64,000 nucleotides of DNA. It comes from Leptolyngbyaceae cyanobacterium RU_5_1. GTDB lineage: Bacteria; Cyanobacteriota; Cyanobacteriia; Leptolyngbyales; Leptolyngbyaceae. A program made the position numbers and the translations under genes. Below are positions 17,316 through 26,957 of the stretch, in pieces. The stretch covers positions 49,745 to 113,744 of the forward strand of contig JAAUSG010000001.1 in the NCBI GenBank assembly GCA_012034055.1. Direction: 5' to 3'. Within the stretch, counting starts at the first letter, position 1, and each line of letters starts with the position of its first letter. Below the pieces are notes generated by a model. The model saw nothing but the letters and a program-made list of their open reading frames with translations. It was not told the DNA's origin and ran no database searches.

Positions 17316-20099
17316 ATGAATTCAACAGGTCCAAAAAATCCCTACATTATTGGTCGTCCGATTACTGAACCGGAACTGTTTTATGGGCGCGAGGTACTGT
17401 TCCAATTCATTGAGGATAATCTGCTTCAAGGCGTTCAGGTGATTCTATTGCACGGTCAGCGCCGGATCGGTAAATCATCAGTACTGGCTCAGATTCCTAA
17501 CGTCGTCAGGTTGGAGCAGTTTGTTTTTGTTCCTCTGTCGTTAGAAGGCAAAAGCCAGAAGTCCCTGAATGAAGTTTTGTATGAGCTTGCCAGAGATATT
17601 TTGGAGCACGTTGACCTGCTAGAAAACAAAGTATCATTGCCTACCAGAGAAGATTTGGACAAAGATCAACAAATCTTTGCCGATCAGTTTTTGCCTCAAG
17701 TTTGTGAAGCATTAGGCGATAGAAATCTAGTGCTGCTGTTGGATGAATTTGATGCGCTGGGTGATCACAAACCCGATGCTGCAATTAATCACTTCTTTCC
17801 CTACCTTCAGTCAATCGTTCGTGAAAAAGAAAAACTCTTTATCATCCCAGTTGTAGGGCGACGGCTGGATGATATGCCGAACTTGCTCAGCCTATTTCGG
17901 GAAGCGCCGAGTCAGGAAATTGGACTACTGGACAGACGTAGTGCAGAACGATTGATCACGAAACTTGTTAAAGGGGTATTGGAATATGAAGCTGATGCCA
18001 TTGATGCAATTTTAGAACTATCAGCAGGACACCCCTATTTTACGCAAGTCATCTGTTTTGCCCTATTTGTCGGTGCTAGAGAGGAGCAGTGTTGGCAGGT
18101 TACTCGTGCAAATGTAGAAAAAGTTGTTGATTGGGCAATTGAAATCGGTGAGGGAGGCTTGGCTTGGTTTTGGGATGGATTACCAATTCCAGAACGTTTA
18201 GTCTTTCTGGCAACAGCAGAAACTCAGCAGACAAAGATTTCAAATTCGACTACGGGGGATAGAGTTTCTGATTTTAAGTTTGTATTAGAAGGAGAGCCTT
18301 TAGAACTCCTACAGAAATATGGAATTATCCTAACTAAGCAGTTGCAAAAAGCAGAGGTTCAATTACTTGAGTGGAATTTTTTAGAACATTTAGGAACTAC
18401 TGTAGATCCTAATTCACTCAGCTTTTATAAAGTGACCATTGAATTAGTTCGCCGCTGGTTAGTAAAACGGTATACTTTGAGACAAGAAATAAGAGAACTG
18501 GAAAACCTTGCTCCAGAAGTCCAGCCTATCTATGAAGAAGCCAACCGTTTACTTCAACGTGGTGATGCGTCGAGTGCAATTAAGCAGTACGAGCAAATTC
18601 TAGCAATAAACCCCAACTATATTAGTGCTTTGTTTGATTTGGCTGAGGGATACCTGGATATAGAGGAATTTGACAAAGCAGTAGAACTTTATACACGGAC
18701 AAACCGGATCAATCCAATACGCACCGACGAGGGACGCTTACAGCTTCAACAAAAAAGAAACAAGTCATCTGTAGCAGCAAAAGGTAGGCTAGATGGGCGC
18801 TATCGTGTTGTTGAAGTCTTGGGTTTCGGTTCATCTGCTCAAACTTATGTCGCTGAGGACACCCACCGACCTGGTAATCCCAAGTGTGTGCTCAAACATC
18901 TGAAGCCTGCCAGGACTGACCCTGATTTTCTGCCAACAGCAAGACGTTTATTCAATAGCGAAGCCGAGACATTAGAACAGCTAGGAAACCACGATCAGAT
19001 TCCTCGCTTGATTGCTTATTTTGAGGAGAATCAGGAGTTTTACCTGGTTCAGGAGTTTATCGAAGGAAACCCACTTAGCGCTGAATTGCCTCTGGGACTT
19101 CAATGGACTGAAGGTCAAGTCGTTCAGCTATTGAAAGAAGTTTTGAGCATCCTGGAATTTGTTCACAGCAAAGGAGTCATCCATCGTGACATTAAGCCTG
19201 ATAACTTGATCCGCCGTCACTTAGATCGCAAGCTTGTTCTAATCGATTTTGGTGCTGTTAAGCAAATTGCACAGGCATTGGTTAATTTGCAAGAACAGCC
19301 CGATTCAACGATCGCGATCGCAACTTCAGGATATCTGCCGACTGAACAAAGCCAGGGTAAGCCACGTTTCAACAGTGATATTTATGCTTTGGGCATCATT
19401 GGCATTCAAGCGTTAACCGGGCTAAGTCCTAATGACCTTCAGGAAGACAGTAATACGGGAGAAATTGTCTGGGAACATCTAATATCCGTTAGCCCCGGAC
19501 TGGCTAAGATTTTGACTCAGATGGTGCGTTACCACTTTAAGGATCGTTACCAGAGAGCAATGGAAGTGTTACATGATTTAGAGGAACTGAGTTTATGGGG
19601 TGTTAACGTTACTCTACGGCAGTCTACTTATCCAGACATTGCTGATTCAAGGTATGAATCAACGATGATGGTTGAAAGTCCTGAAAACTCATCTGGAATT
19701 TTGCGAAATAATACTGCCACTCAGCAACACCCTTCTCGATACAAGAATGGGCTAAAAGTTATTATTGCCCTTCTGAGTTTACTTGCTCTACCGATAATCT
19801 ACACGCGATGGCAAGTATACAAAACTGCACAGACGGTTCTAAATGAAACCAGGTTTTTACTAGAGCAAGGAAAATATGAAACCTGTGTGAATCGCGCAAA
19901 AATGGCTTCTCCAGACTCGCATTTCTATGTCGATGTCCAAAATCTTTTGTACACATGCCAACTTGCTCAAGCTAAAAAACTTGCAGCGGAAAGAAAGTTT
20001 AAAGAGGCGATTACCAAAGCTAATCAAATTCCTGCAAATTCTACCTCCTATCAAGAAGCTCGAAAGCTCATTGAGCAATGGTTATCAGCGGCTGACTAA
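17316..20099 (+). CDS. STAND ATPase-TPR-Ser/Thr kinase fusion with membrane anchor
   Basis: A 927-residue multidomain protein. The ATPase domain has Walker A GQRRIGKSS (47-55), Walker B LVLLLDEFD (138-146) and GHPYFTQVI. TPR-like repeats cover about 400-470 (ANRLLQRGDASSAIKQYEQIL, ALFDLAEGYLDIEEF). The protein kinase domain runs from RYRVVEVLGFGSSAQTY (about 494) through VLKHLK (Lys about 524), IHRDIKPDN (about 622) and LIDFGAVKQ (about 643), all catalytic residues kept. One transmembrane helix (VIIALLSLLALPIIY, about 810) is followed by a helical tail, probably extracytoplasmic. AGGA precedes the ATG by 6-7 bases. With the preceding ATPase it forms a likely two-gene signalling operon. Confidence 0.85.
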   Translation: MNSTGPKNPYIIGRPITEPELFYGREVLFQFIEDNLLQGVQVILLHGQRRIGKSSVLAQIPNVVRLEQFVFVPLSLEGKSQKSLNEVLYELARDILEHVDLLENKVSLPTREDLDKDQQIFADQFLPQVCEALGDRNLVLLLDEFDALGDHKPDAAINHFFPYLQSIVREKEKLFIIPVVGRRLDDMPNLLSLFREAPSQEIGLLDRRSAERLITKLVKGVLEYEADAIDAILELSAGHPYFTQVICFALFVGAREEQCWQVTRANVEKVVDWAIEIGEGGLAWFWDGLPIPERLVFLATAETQQTKISNSTTGDRVSDFKFVLEGEPLELLQKYGIILTKQLQKAEVQLLEWNFLEHLGTTVDPNSLSFYKVTIELVRRWLVKRYTLRQEIRELENLAPEVQPIYEEANRLLQRGDASSAIKQYEQILAINPNYISALFDLAEGYLDIEEFDKAVELYTRTNRINPIRTDEGRLQLQQKRNKSSVAAKGRLDGRYRVVEVLGFGSSAQTYVAEDTHRPGNPKCVLKHLKPARTDPDFLPTARRLFNSEAETLEQLGNHDQIPRLIAYFEENQEFYLVQEFIEGNPLSAELPLGLQWTEGQVVQLLKEVLSILEFVHSKGVIHRDIKPDNLIRRHLDRKLVLIDFGAVKQIAQALVNLQEQPDSTIAIATSGYLPTEQSQGKPRFNSDIYALGIIGIQALTGLSPNDLQEDSNTGEIVWEHLISVSPGLAKILTQMVRYHFKDRYQRAMEVLHDLEELSLWGVNVTLRQSTYPDIADSRYESTMMVESPENSSGILRNNTATQQHPSRYKNGLKVIIALLSLLALPIIYTRWQVYKTAQTVLNETRFLLEQGKYETCVNRAKMASPDSHFYVDVQNLLYTCQLAQAKKLAAERKFKEAITKANQIPANSTSYQEARKLIEQWLSAAD

Positions 20100-20241
20100 A
20101 GGTGGAAATTGAAGATTGGTGAGAATGAGTGCGTTGGGCTTGTTAAGCGGATGAGCAACTAGCGTTGCTTGCCGATGGCTGGTTCAGGTGTGTCAAGGAA
20201 TTAGCCAGTGCATTGGGGGTGAGTCATGAACAAGACTACCC

Positions 20242-20928
20242 TTAACGACGGGACAATGACATGACAATCTGCAGCACATACCAGAACAGTAATGCGACTG
20301 AGGCGAATAGCTCCAGCGAAGCGGCGACATACTGGTTGGTTGAATAGTGATGCAGCACATTGGAGGTGTCGTACAGAATCGCGCCTGCTGCAAACACAAC
20401 CATGATGAACGAGAAGAAGAGACCCAACGTGAAGCCGAACAATGCACTACAAATAATCACACCCAGAGCAATAAATCCACCGATGGTCAGGATGCTACCC
20501 AAAAATGAAAAGTCTTTGCGGCTAATGAACACAACGGCGGTCAAACCCGCAAACATTAGAAGCGTCAGGATTGCAGCCGTAGGAATGACACTAGGATCCG
20601 AGAAATAAGCTGCAATATAAAGTATCGGTGCAAAGATCAGCGCTTCTAAAACAACATAGATTCCCAAACCAGCATATTGGGTGCTTGTAGAGTCTGCTCT
20701 TGCAGCCAACCCTCTTGCCAACCAACCCAGGAGCATAAAGGCTCCCAAAATCAGCAACCAGCTAAATCGACTGGCTGCAACAAATTCAGTCAATGCAGCG
20801 GCAATCCCCGTCTGAAACAGGAAAAATTCCACCAGAATGAAAGCACCGACTGCCCCTGCTAGATGCAAGTAAGTTTTTTGAATAAATTTGGCTCGTTCAC
20901 TCGGTCGCGACTGTGCAACAGTGACCAT
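20242..20928 (-). CDS. Bax inhibitor-1 family membrane protein
   Basis: A 228-residue protein with seven predicted transmembrane helices, matching the BI-1/YccA (TMBIM) family in length and in motifs such as YAGLGIYVVLEALIFAPILY and YDTSNVLHHY. Bacterial members such as BsYetJ are pH-dependent calcium leak channels; others modulate FtsH. It converges on the STAND-kinase gene with 142 bases between the stops. That gap has no clear terminator. Confidence 0.88.
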   Translation of the reverse strand: MVTVAQSRPSERAKFIQKTYLHLAGAVGAFILVEFFLFQTGIAAALTEFVAASRFSWLLILGAFMLLGWLARGLAARADSTSTQYAGLGIYVVLEALIFAPILYIAAYFSDPSVIPTAAILTLLMFAGLTAVVFISRKDFSFLGSILTIGGFIALGVIICSALFGFTLGLFFSFIMVVFAAGAILYDTSNVLHHYSTNQYVAASLELFASVALLFWYVLQIVMSLSRR

Positions 20929-21270
20929 GAAGTCTCTCCTTGAATTAGGCTGTGGAAATTATACTCACGAGTCTAACAAACCTTTGCAATGCCCGTTGGA
21001 CGCTCGTCAGCGGCATTTGTCCCCGCTCGAATTACTGGCAGAGTGCTTAACCAAAATTGAAGTTTCGTGCTCGTGGTTAGCCAGACTGGATTTTTGGGGG
21101 ATTTGCTGCTAGTGAGCTTTACTAGGGATTTTGACGCACTCTCACGCTTAAAAGTCCCGTCTCGCGTGAGAGGGGATTGTGCATCTCACGACTGAAGCCA
21201 ATGAGCTTTGCTCCCTCTCTCATGCTCCCCCGTTGCTGTAATCAGTGGTTTTGAGGCAGAGTAAGGACAG
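20929..21270. other. Intergenic region, nothing recognised
   Basis: Divergent promoter region between the BI-1 gene and the TPR-protein gene. It holds short open frames without support and a weak inverted sequence around CTCGCGTGAGAGG ... CATCTCACG (about 21165-21190). No gene or known RNA is recognised. Confidence 0.4.
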
Positions 21271-22701
21271 ATGTTTGGTTTCTGGACTGGGATTTTGAAT
21301 ATCTTGAACATAAAGATTGCTGCAACGGTGCTGCTCTGGTTTGCCTGCATGATGACTGGCAAGGTTGTAGCCCAAACCAACCCGTCGCCGTCTGCGCAAC
21401 CTGAACGATCGCCGACCAATCAACCCGATCAGCCTACGATTCAACCTGTCCAGAAACCGGTTGTGCAGCCAACCCAGAAGCCTGCGACTCAAGATAGTCA
21501 GAAGAAGCCCGCTAACCAGCGCAAGCAGCCGCCTGTCGATGAGTTCCCCCCCAATCCCCTGGAAATCACAGAGCCGGACCCACTGATTCCGTATGACTAT
21601 AAAGAGCGTCCGCTCACAGCTCAAGAGCGCAAGGAAATCGCTGCTGGAGCCGATCGCTTGAATGCAACGGCAACGGCCAAACTGCAGAAGGGCGATCGCA
21701 TTGGAGCGTTTGCTGACTGGAACCGGGAACTTCGTTTTCGGCGCTTGCTCGGTTCATTACCGTCTGAAGTGCTGGCACTGGGTCGAGTTGGGGATATTGC
21801 CTGGAGAGAAAACGAGCAACCTCAGATCCGCTACATCACCCAGCGCCTGGATGAAATTCTGGCGCAAACACAGAAACCTGCCACTGAAATGGTCGCTAGC
21901 AAACCTGGGGCTGGTGACATCAAGAACCGAAATCAATTACTGGAAGCCCTGGGATTAGCCTATCAACAAGTCCGACTCCCCAAAACGGCGGCTGGAATTT
22001 ATCAGCAACTTCTGGCAGAAGCCCGCCAGCGCAACGATTCGCTCAAAATCGAAGCCACCCTGATCACCCTGGGTCAGTTGCACATGAGCTGGTTCAACTA
22101 CGCGGATGCGGCAAAGGCGTATGGAGAATTACTCGATCGCGCAAAAGCTCGAAAAGATGTCTACAACACGCCTATCTACTTAACTCAACTGGCTTATATC
22201 CACGAGCAAGCCAAGCAGCCCGAACAGGCCATTCCGTACCAGCAGCAACTCGTTGAGTTTTACCAGTCCCTCAACGACCCGAAGCCAATTCCTGCCCTGA
22301 AAGTGAAAATAGCCGACAATTACCGGTTAATCGAACGGTTAGACCTGGCAGAAGCGAACTACCAACTGGCCTATCAGTTGGCTCAACCCCTACTACAGTT
22401 AGCCTACGCGGGCGACGCTTTGAAGAAACTGGGCGAGATGTATCGCGCCAATAATCGCTTGCCTGCGGCGGTGCGAGTCTACGATTTCCTGGTTGGCGTT
22501 GAGCAACAGGCGTATAACACCTATGGCGTGATGAATGCCTACGATCAGCTCGGTCAGGTTCACCTGCTGCAGAAAGAGTATCCACGGGCGATCGCCGCAT
22601 TTCAACGCGGCTTAGCGATCGCCAGACAGCTCAAGTTTCGTGAAGACTACTTCAACACCCAAATTCAGCAAGCATCTCAGCAAGAAGGGGCTAGGAATTA
22701 G
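21271..22701 (+). CDS. Secreted or membrane-anchored TPR protein
   Basis: A 476-residue protein. A hydrophobic segment (IKIAATVLLWFACMMTGKVVAQ) ending in VAQT looks like a signal peptide, though the charged stretch before it is long. Residues 37-90 are a Pro/Gln/Lys linker with repeated 'QPTQKP'-like units. From residue about 110 the protein is a run of TPR-like helix pairs (TAKLQKGDRIGAFADWNREL, LGLAYQQVRLPKTAAGIYQQLL, AYDQLGQVHLLQKEYPRAIAAFQRGL). AAGGA precedes the ATG closely. Probably a periplasmic scaffold for protein complexes; partner unknown. Confidence 0.75.
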   Translation: MFGFWTGILNILNIKIAATVLLWFACMMTGKVVAQTNPSPSAQPERSPTNQPDQPTIQPVQKPVVQPTQKPATQDSQKKPANQRKQPPVDEFPPNPLEITEPDPLIPYDYKERPLTAQERKEIAAGADRLNATATAKLQKGDRIGAFADWNRELRFRRLLGSLPSEVLALGRVGDIAWRENEQPQIRYITQRLDEILAQTQKPATEMVASKPGAGDIKNRNQLLEALGLAYQQVRLPKTAAGIYQQLLAEARQRNDSLKIEATLITLGQLHMSWFNYADAAKAYGELLDRAKARKDVYNTPIYLTQLAYIHEQAKQPEQAIPYQQQLVEFYQSLNDPKPIPALKVKIADNYRLIERLDLAEANYQLAYQLAQPLLQLAYAGDALKKLGEMYRANNRLPAAVRVYDFLVGVEQQAYNTYGVMNAYDQLGQVHLLQKEYPRAIAAFQRGLAIARQLKFREDYFNTQIQQASQQEGARN

Positions 22702-22717
22702 GGGCTAGGCGCTAGGG
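22684..22717. repeat. Heptameric tandem repeat (GGGGCTA type)
   Basis: Degenerate 7-base units GGGGCTA/GGAATTA/GGGGCTA/GGCGCTA overlap the end of the TPR gene, so the last codons and the stop lie inside the repeat. Confidence 0.5.
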
Positions 22718-22805
22718 AGTAGAGGGCATTGCTGACTTACGGAATGACACTAGAACTGGATGTTTAGAGCTTTATTCCAAATTACTCTGCTGCTTAGAAA
22801 CTTTC

Positions 22806-22842
22806 CTAATCCCTAACCCCTAATCCCTAATCCCTAGCCTCT
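22806..22842. repeat. Heptameric tandem repeat (CTAATCC type)
   Basis: CTAATCC, CTAACCC, CTAATCC, CTAATCC and CTAGCCT in series, immediately upstream of the groESL K-box; complementary in type to the repeat at 22684. Confidence 0.6.
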
Positions 22843-22844
22843 GA

Positions 22845-22860
22845 GTTCGGAAACCCGTAC
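22845..22860 (+). promoter_or_regulatory. K-box upstream of groESL
   Basis: GTTCGG-AAAC-CCGTAC matches the cyanobacterial K-box consensus GTTCGG-NNAN-CCNNAC exactly. K-boxes are reported near heat-shock genes of cyanobacteria and have been linked to light- or heat-responsive groESL expression. It lies 40 bases upstream of CIRCE. Confidence 0.75.
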
Positions 22861-22899
22861 AAAGGAAATTATTGCAACGACACTCGTGCGTTCGCTAAA

Positions 22900-22926
22900 T
22901 TAGCACTCAAGAGTTGAGAGTGCTAA
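22900..22926 (+). promoter_or_regulatory. CIRCE operator (HrcA binding site)
   Basis: TTAGCACTC and GAGTGCTAA separated by 9 bases: a perfect CIRCE inverted repeat. HrcA represses groESL at this site and is released on heat stress. hrcA itself is not in the window. Confidence 0.95.
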
Positions 22927-22929
22927 TTT

Positions 22930-22957
22930 TTGACTCCAACTCCGCTAGACTTACATT
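22930..22957 (+). promoter_or_regulatory. Candidate sigma-70 type promoter of groESL
   Basis: TTGACT, 16 bases, then TACATT, directly after CIRCE and about 170 bases before groES. Spacing and sequence are near consensus; use in vivo is inferred. Confidence 0.4.
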
Positions 22958-23128
22958 AGTGGTCTCGATTTGTTTGTTCCAGCTACCTCTACAAGTAGTT
23001 GGTTCTGATACCAGGAGCGGCTCGTTTTGGTTGTTGCACGGTCACATTGGTGCATCACTGGATCGGGCTTATCGTCCTGGAGCTTTAAGTTTCACTAAAG
23101 TCTAATCTGCTAGTTTGGAGAATTGTCT

Positions 23129-23440
23129 ATGGCAGCTGTATCGTTGAGCGTTTCTACTGTTAAGCCTTTGGGCGATCGCGTTTTTATCAAGGTCAGCGCT
23201 TCCGAAGAGAAGACGTCCGGTGGCATCCTGCTGCCTGACACGGCTAAAGAAAAGCCCCAGGTGGGTGAAGTGGCGGCCGTTGGTTCGGGTAAGCGCAGTG
23301 ACGATGGCTCTCGCCAGGAAATGGAAGTCAAACTTGGCGACAAGGTGTTGTACTCCAAGTATGCTGGCACCGATATCAAGCTGGGTACTGAAGAGTACGT
23401 GTTGCTGTCCGAGAAGGACATTCTGGCGATCGTCAACTAA
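23129..23440 (+). CDS. groES: Co-chaperonin GroES
   Basis: A 103-residue Cpn10. [12 protein letters not shown], the mobile loop [19 protein letters not shown], and [14 protein letters not shown] are family hallmarks. It caps GroEL to close the folding chamber. The start is ATG 23129 (GGAG 8 bases upstream), not the in-frame TTG two codons earlier. It leads the groES-groEL operon under CIRCE/K-box control, with 113 bases between the genes. Confidence 0.97.
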   Translation: MAAVSLSVSTVKPLGDRVFIKVSASEEKTSGGILLPDTAKEKPQVGEVAAVGSGKRSDDGSRQEMEVKLGDKVLYSKYAGTDIKLGTEEYVLLSEKDILAIVN

Positions 23441-23481
23441 TTGATGATTGCGGATTGTAGATTGCAGATTGTCCAACCTGA

Positions 23482-25188
<1,707 letters not shown>

Positions 25189-25191
25189 GAG

Positions 25192-25217
25192 AAGGGGTTA
25201 GGGGCTAGGGGCTAGGA
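25192..25217. repeat. Heptameric tandem repeat (GGGGCTA type)
   Basis: GAAGGGGTTA followed by two GGGGCTA units directly after the groEL stop codon. Confidence 0.5.
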
Positions 25218-25258
25218 AATCTAGCGGCTGGCTCCTTGTTGAAATCTCAAAAATTGAG

Positions 25259-25296
25259 GGAGCGATCGCGTTGTAAAGGGCGATCGCTCCTTTTTT
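25259..25296 (+). terminator. Rho-independent terminator of groESL with HIP1 arms
   Basis: GGAGCGATCGC pairs with GCGATCGCTCC (11 bp) around a 10-base loop, followed by six T. Both arms contain the HIP1 octamer. Confidence 0.8.
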
Positions 25297-25350
25297 CTGC
25301 TATTAATCCATCGGTTAAACTTAAACAAAAGTACTCATCCCATCACAGCC

Positions 25351-25645
25351 ATGCAAGCTAAAGAACACTACTTACCGGAAGAGTATTTGGAGCTGGAAGA
25401 AGCGGCTGGATTTAGGAGCGAGTATTACAGACCGGGGTGAAAAGTTTGAATTTTACCGAACACTAACAAGTTTTCAGGAATATGTCTTAGTTGATCAATA
25501 TAAGATTCATCTTGAGCATTACGCAAAAACCCCAGATAACAAGTGGTTATTGTCTGAATACGAGGACATTAATGCTACATTAACCTTAATTTCTATACCC
25601 TTTCAAATTCAATTAACAACCATTTATCGAAGGGTGATCTTTTAG
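25351..25645 (+). pseudogene. Uma2 family (DUF820) remnant
   Basis: ATG 25351 opens MQAKEHYLPEEYLELEEAAG, the typical start of Uma2 proteins ('eeYLxlEe'), then runs into a TGA at about 25438. A second frame resumes with GEKFEFYRTLTSFQEYVLVDQ and HLEHYAKTPDNKWLLSEYED, the C-terminal half of the family, ending near 25645. The conserved core carrying the PDV and VEVxSP motifs is deleted. Clearly dead; transcribed with groEL in orientation but separated from it by a terminator. Confidence 0.7.
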
Positions 25646-25670
25646 AAATTTATCAATTTTCTTACGAGAA

Positions 25671-25705
25671 AGAGCGATCGCAAAACGCGATCGCTCTTCT
25701 TTTAA
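25671..25705 (+). terminator. Hairpin with HIP1 arms and T-rich tail
   Basis: AGAGCGATCGC, loop AAAAC, GCGATCGCTCT, then TCTTTTAAT. A strong 11-bp stem with a short loop; it would end transcription of the Uma2 remnant and may face the convergent small gene at 25751. Confidence 0.7.
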
Positions 25706-25750
25706 TCAAATGTCCAATACTTCTTAAGCGAAAGAGTATTAGACTGCACC

Positions 25751-25963
25751 CTAACGCTTTTCAGTTCCCTGATTGCCGCCCCCTTCTACCAGCGGGTCAC
25801 TGCTGCCGGATTCTTGTTCAGCGGTACGCTTTCCGCCTGTTGGAATTGCAGTTCCCGTCTTGCGAATACTCTCATCCAGAGGAGTTTGATAACCACCAGA
25901 GCCAGTCGGAGTATCTACATCTTCTTCTACTTGAGGACTTTTTTCTTCATTTTGATTAGCCAT
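25751..25963 (-). CDS. Small acidic hydrophilic protein
   Basis: A 70-residue protein, MANQNEEKSPQVEEDVDTPT ... LVEGGGNQGTEKR, rich in Glu, Gly, Thr and Pro and lacking hydrophobic stretches; probably intrinsically disordered. ATG 25963 is chosen because GGAG lies 9 bases upstream; the first ATG 15 bases earlier has none. No recognised family. It lies alone between the groESL region and a SRPBCC gene. Confidence 0.5.
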   Translation of the reverse strand: MANQNEEKSPQVEEDVDTPTGSGGYQTPLDESIRKTGTAIPTGGKRTAEQESGSSDPLVEGGGNQGTEKR

Positions 25964-26070
25964 ACTATTACACTCCATGATTCATACGTTTCGGCTTTAT
26001 TGTATGAATCTGGAAGTAGGAATTCCTCTTTCCAAGGTTAGGGCTATTTGTAACCAGCAGGAGGAGACTT

Positions 26071-26258
26071 AGAGGATATTTGAAAGGTCCTACTGTTTGT
26101 AGCAAAGCGTGAAAGATCCCCCTTTTCTTTTATGCCCGAAGGGCTTTAAGCCCCCTTAATAAGGAGGACTTTGAGCTGATTTCCCCCCTTATTAAGGGGG
26201 GCTAGGGGGGATCGCTGAGTGCTTAACATCACAGACCATACCTTTTCAAACATCCTCT
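26071..26258. mobile_element. 188-bp MITE-like element, copy A
   Basis: Ends AGAGGATATTTGAAAG and CTTTTCAAACATCCTCT are inverted repeats, and the interior holds the CCCCCTTATTAAGGGGGG palindrome. TTA directly repeats at both outer borders (26069-26071 and 26258-26260), as expected of a 3-bp target-site duplication. An inverted copy of identical length lies at 43575-43762. The right-hand TTA is the stop codon (TAA on the minus strand) of the SRPBCC gene. Confidence 0.75.
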
Positions 26259-26692
26259 TAAAGCCGCTCGACATATTGCTTTAGCTCTCGTGCCATGCGT
26301 CGAATGCCTTGCTGTTCATCCTGTCTAATAAAGGGCAAGAACACACGAGTTAGCACACCAGAGAAGTTTTCTTGATGAATGTACTTTGTGCGATCGCGGC
26401 CAATGTCCTGCAGTTCAAACACCTGTTCAATCACAAAACCGGGAATTGAAGAAACCCATTTCAGGCATACATTAGGGTGAAGTAACGTAATTCGGGGTTG
26501 AAACTCTGTTTCGTCGTCACCGGGAACTCTTCGCAAAGAAAGCAGCACATCCTGACCCTCCTCAAATCCTTGTTTGGGACTGCAGTCATAGAGAAACGTG
26601 TTCCAGTACACCCACATTTCTTTGTGAAAAAGCACCCGCCAAACTTTGCGACGTGGGGCATTAATTTCAATTTCAGTGTAAAGACTTGGCAT
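26258..26692 (-). CDS. SRPBCC (START-like) domain protein
   Basis: A 144-residue protein with the polyketide-cyclase/START pattern: YTEIEINAPRRKVWRVLFHKEMWVYWNTF ... FQPRITLLHPNVCLKWVSSIPGF ... FELQDIGRDRTKYIHQENFSG ... GIRRMARELKQYVERL. The fold makes a deep hydrophobic ligand cavity; the ligand is unknown. The stop codon TAA coincides with the border of the 188-bp mobile element, so the insertion abuts the reading frame without altering it. Confidence 0.8.
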   Translation of the reverse strand: MPSLYTEIEINAPRRKVWRVLFHKEMWVYWNTFLYDCSPKQGFEEGQDVLLSLRRVPGDDETEFQPRITLLHPNVCLKWVSSIPGFVIEQVFELQDIGRDRTKYIHQENFSGVLTRVFLPFIRQDEQQGIRRMARELKQYVERL

Positions 26693-26957
26693 AGATGGAA
26701 ATTTAGGATTTTAGATTTTGGATTTTGGATTGTAGATTTAGATTGGCAGAATTAAGAACCAAAGGCTAAGAGTGAGAAGGCGTGCATCTCTCTATCTCAC
26801 ATCAATTGGTGTGAGATGGCACAATTACAAGTCTTATATTCTTTTAAGCTAGGCAGGTCGAAGGAAATCTTGGAGGTTGAGGGATTGAATACCTCTGCTT
26901 AAAGTTCCACAGTGCCACAGCATGTTGCGCTATTGATGATCCGATAATTGAGATACC

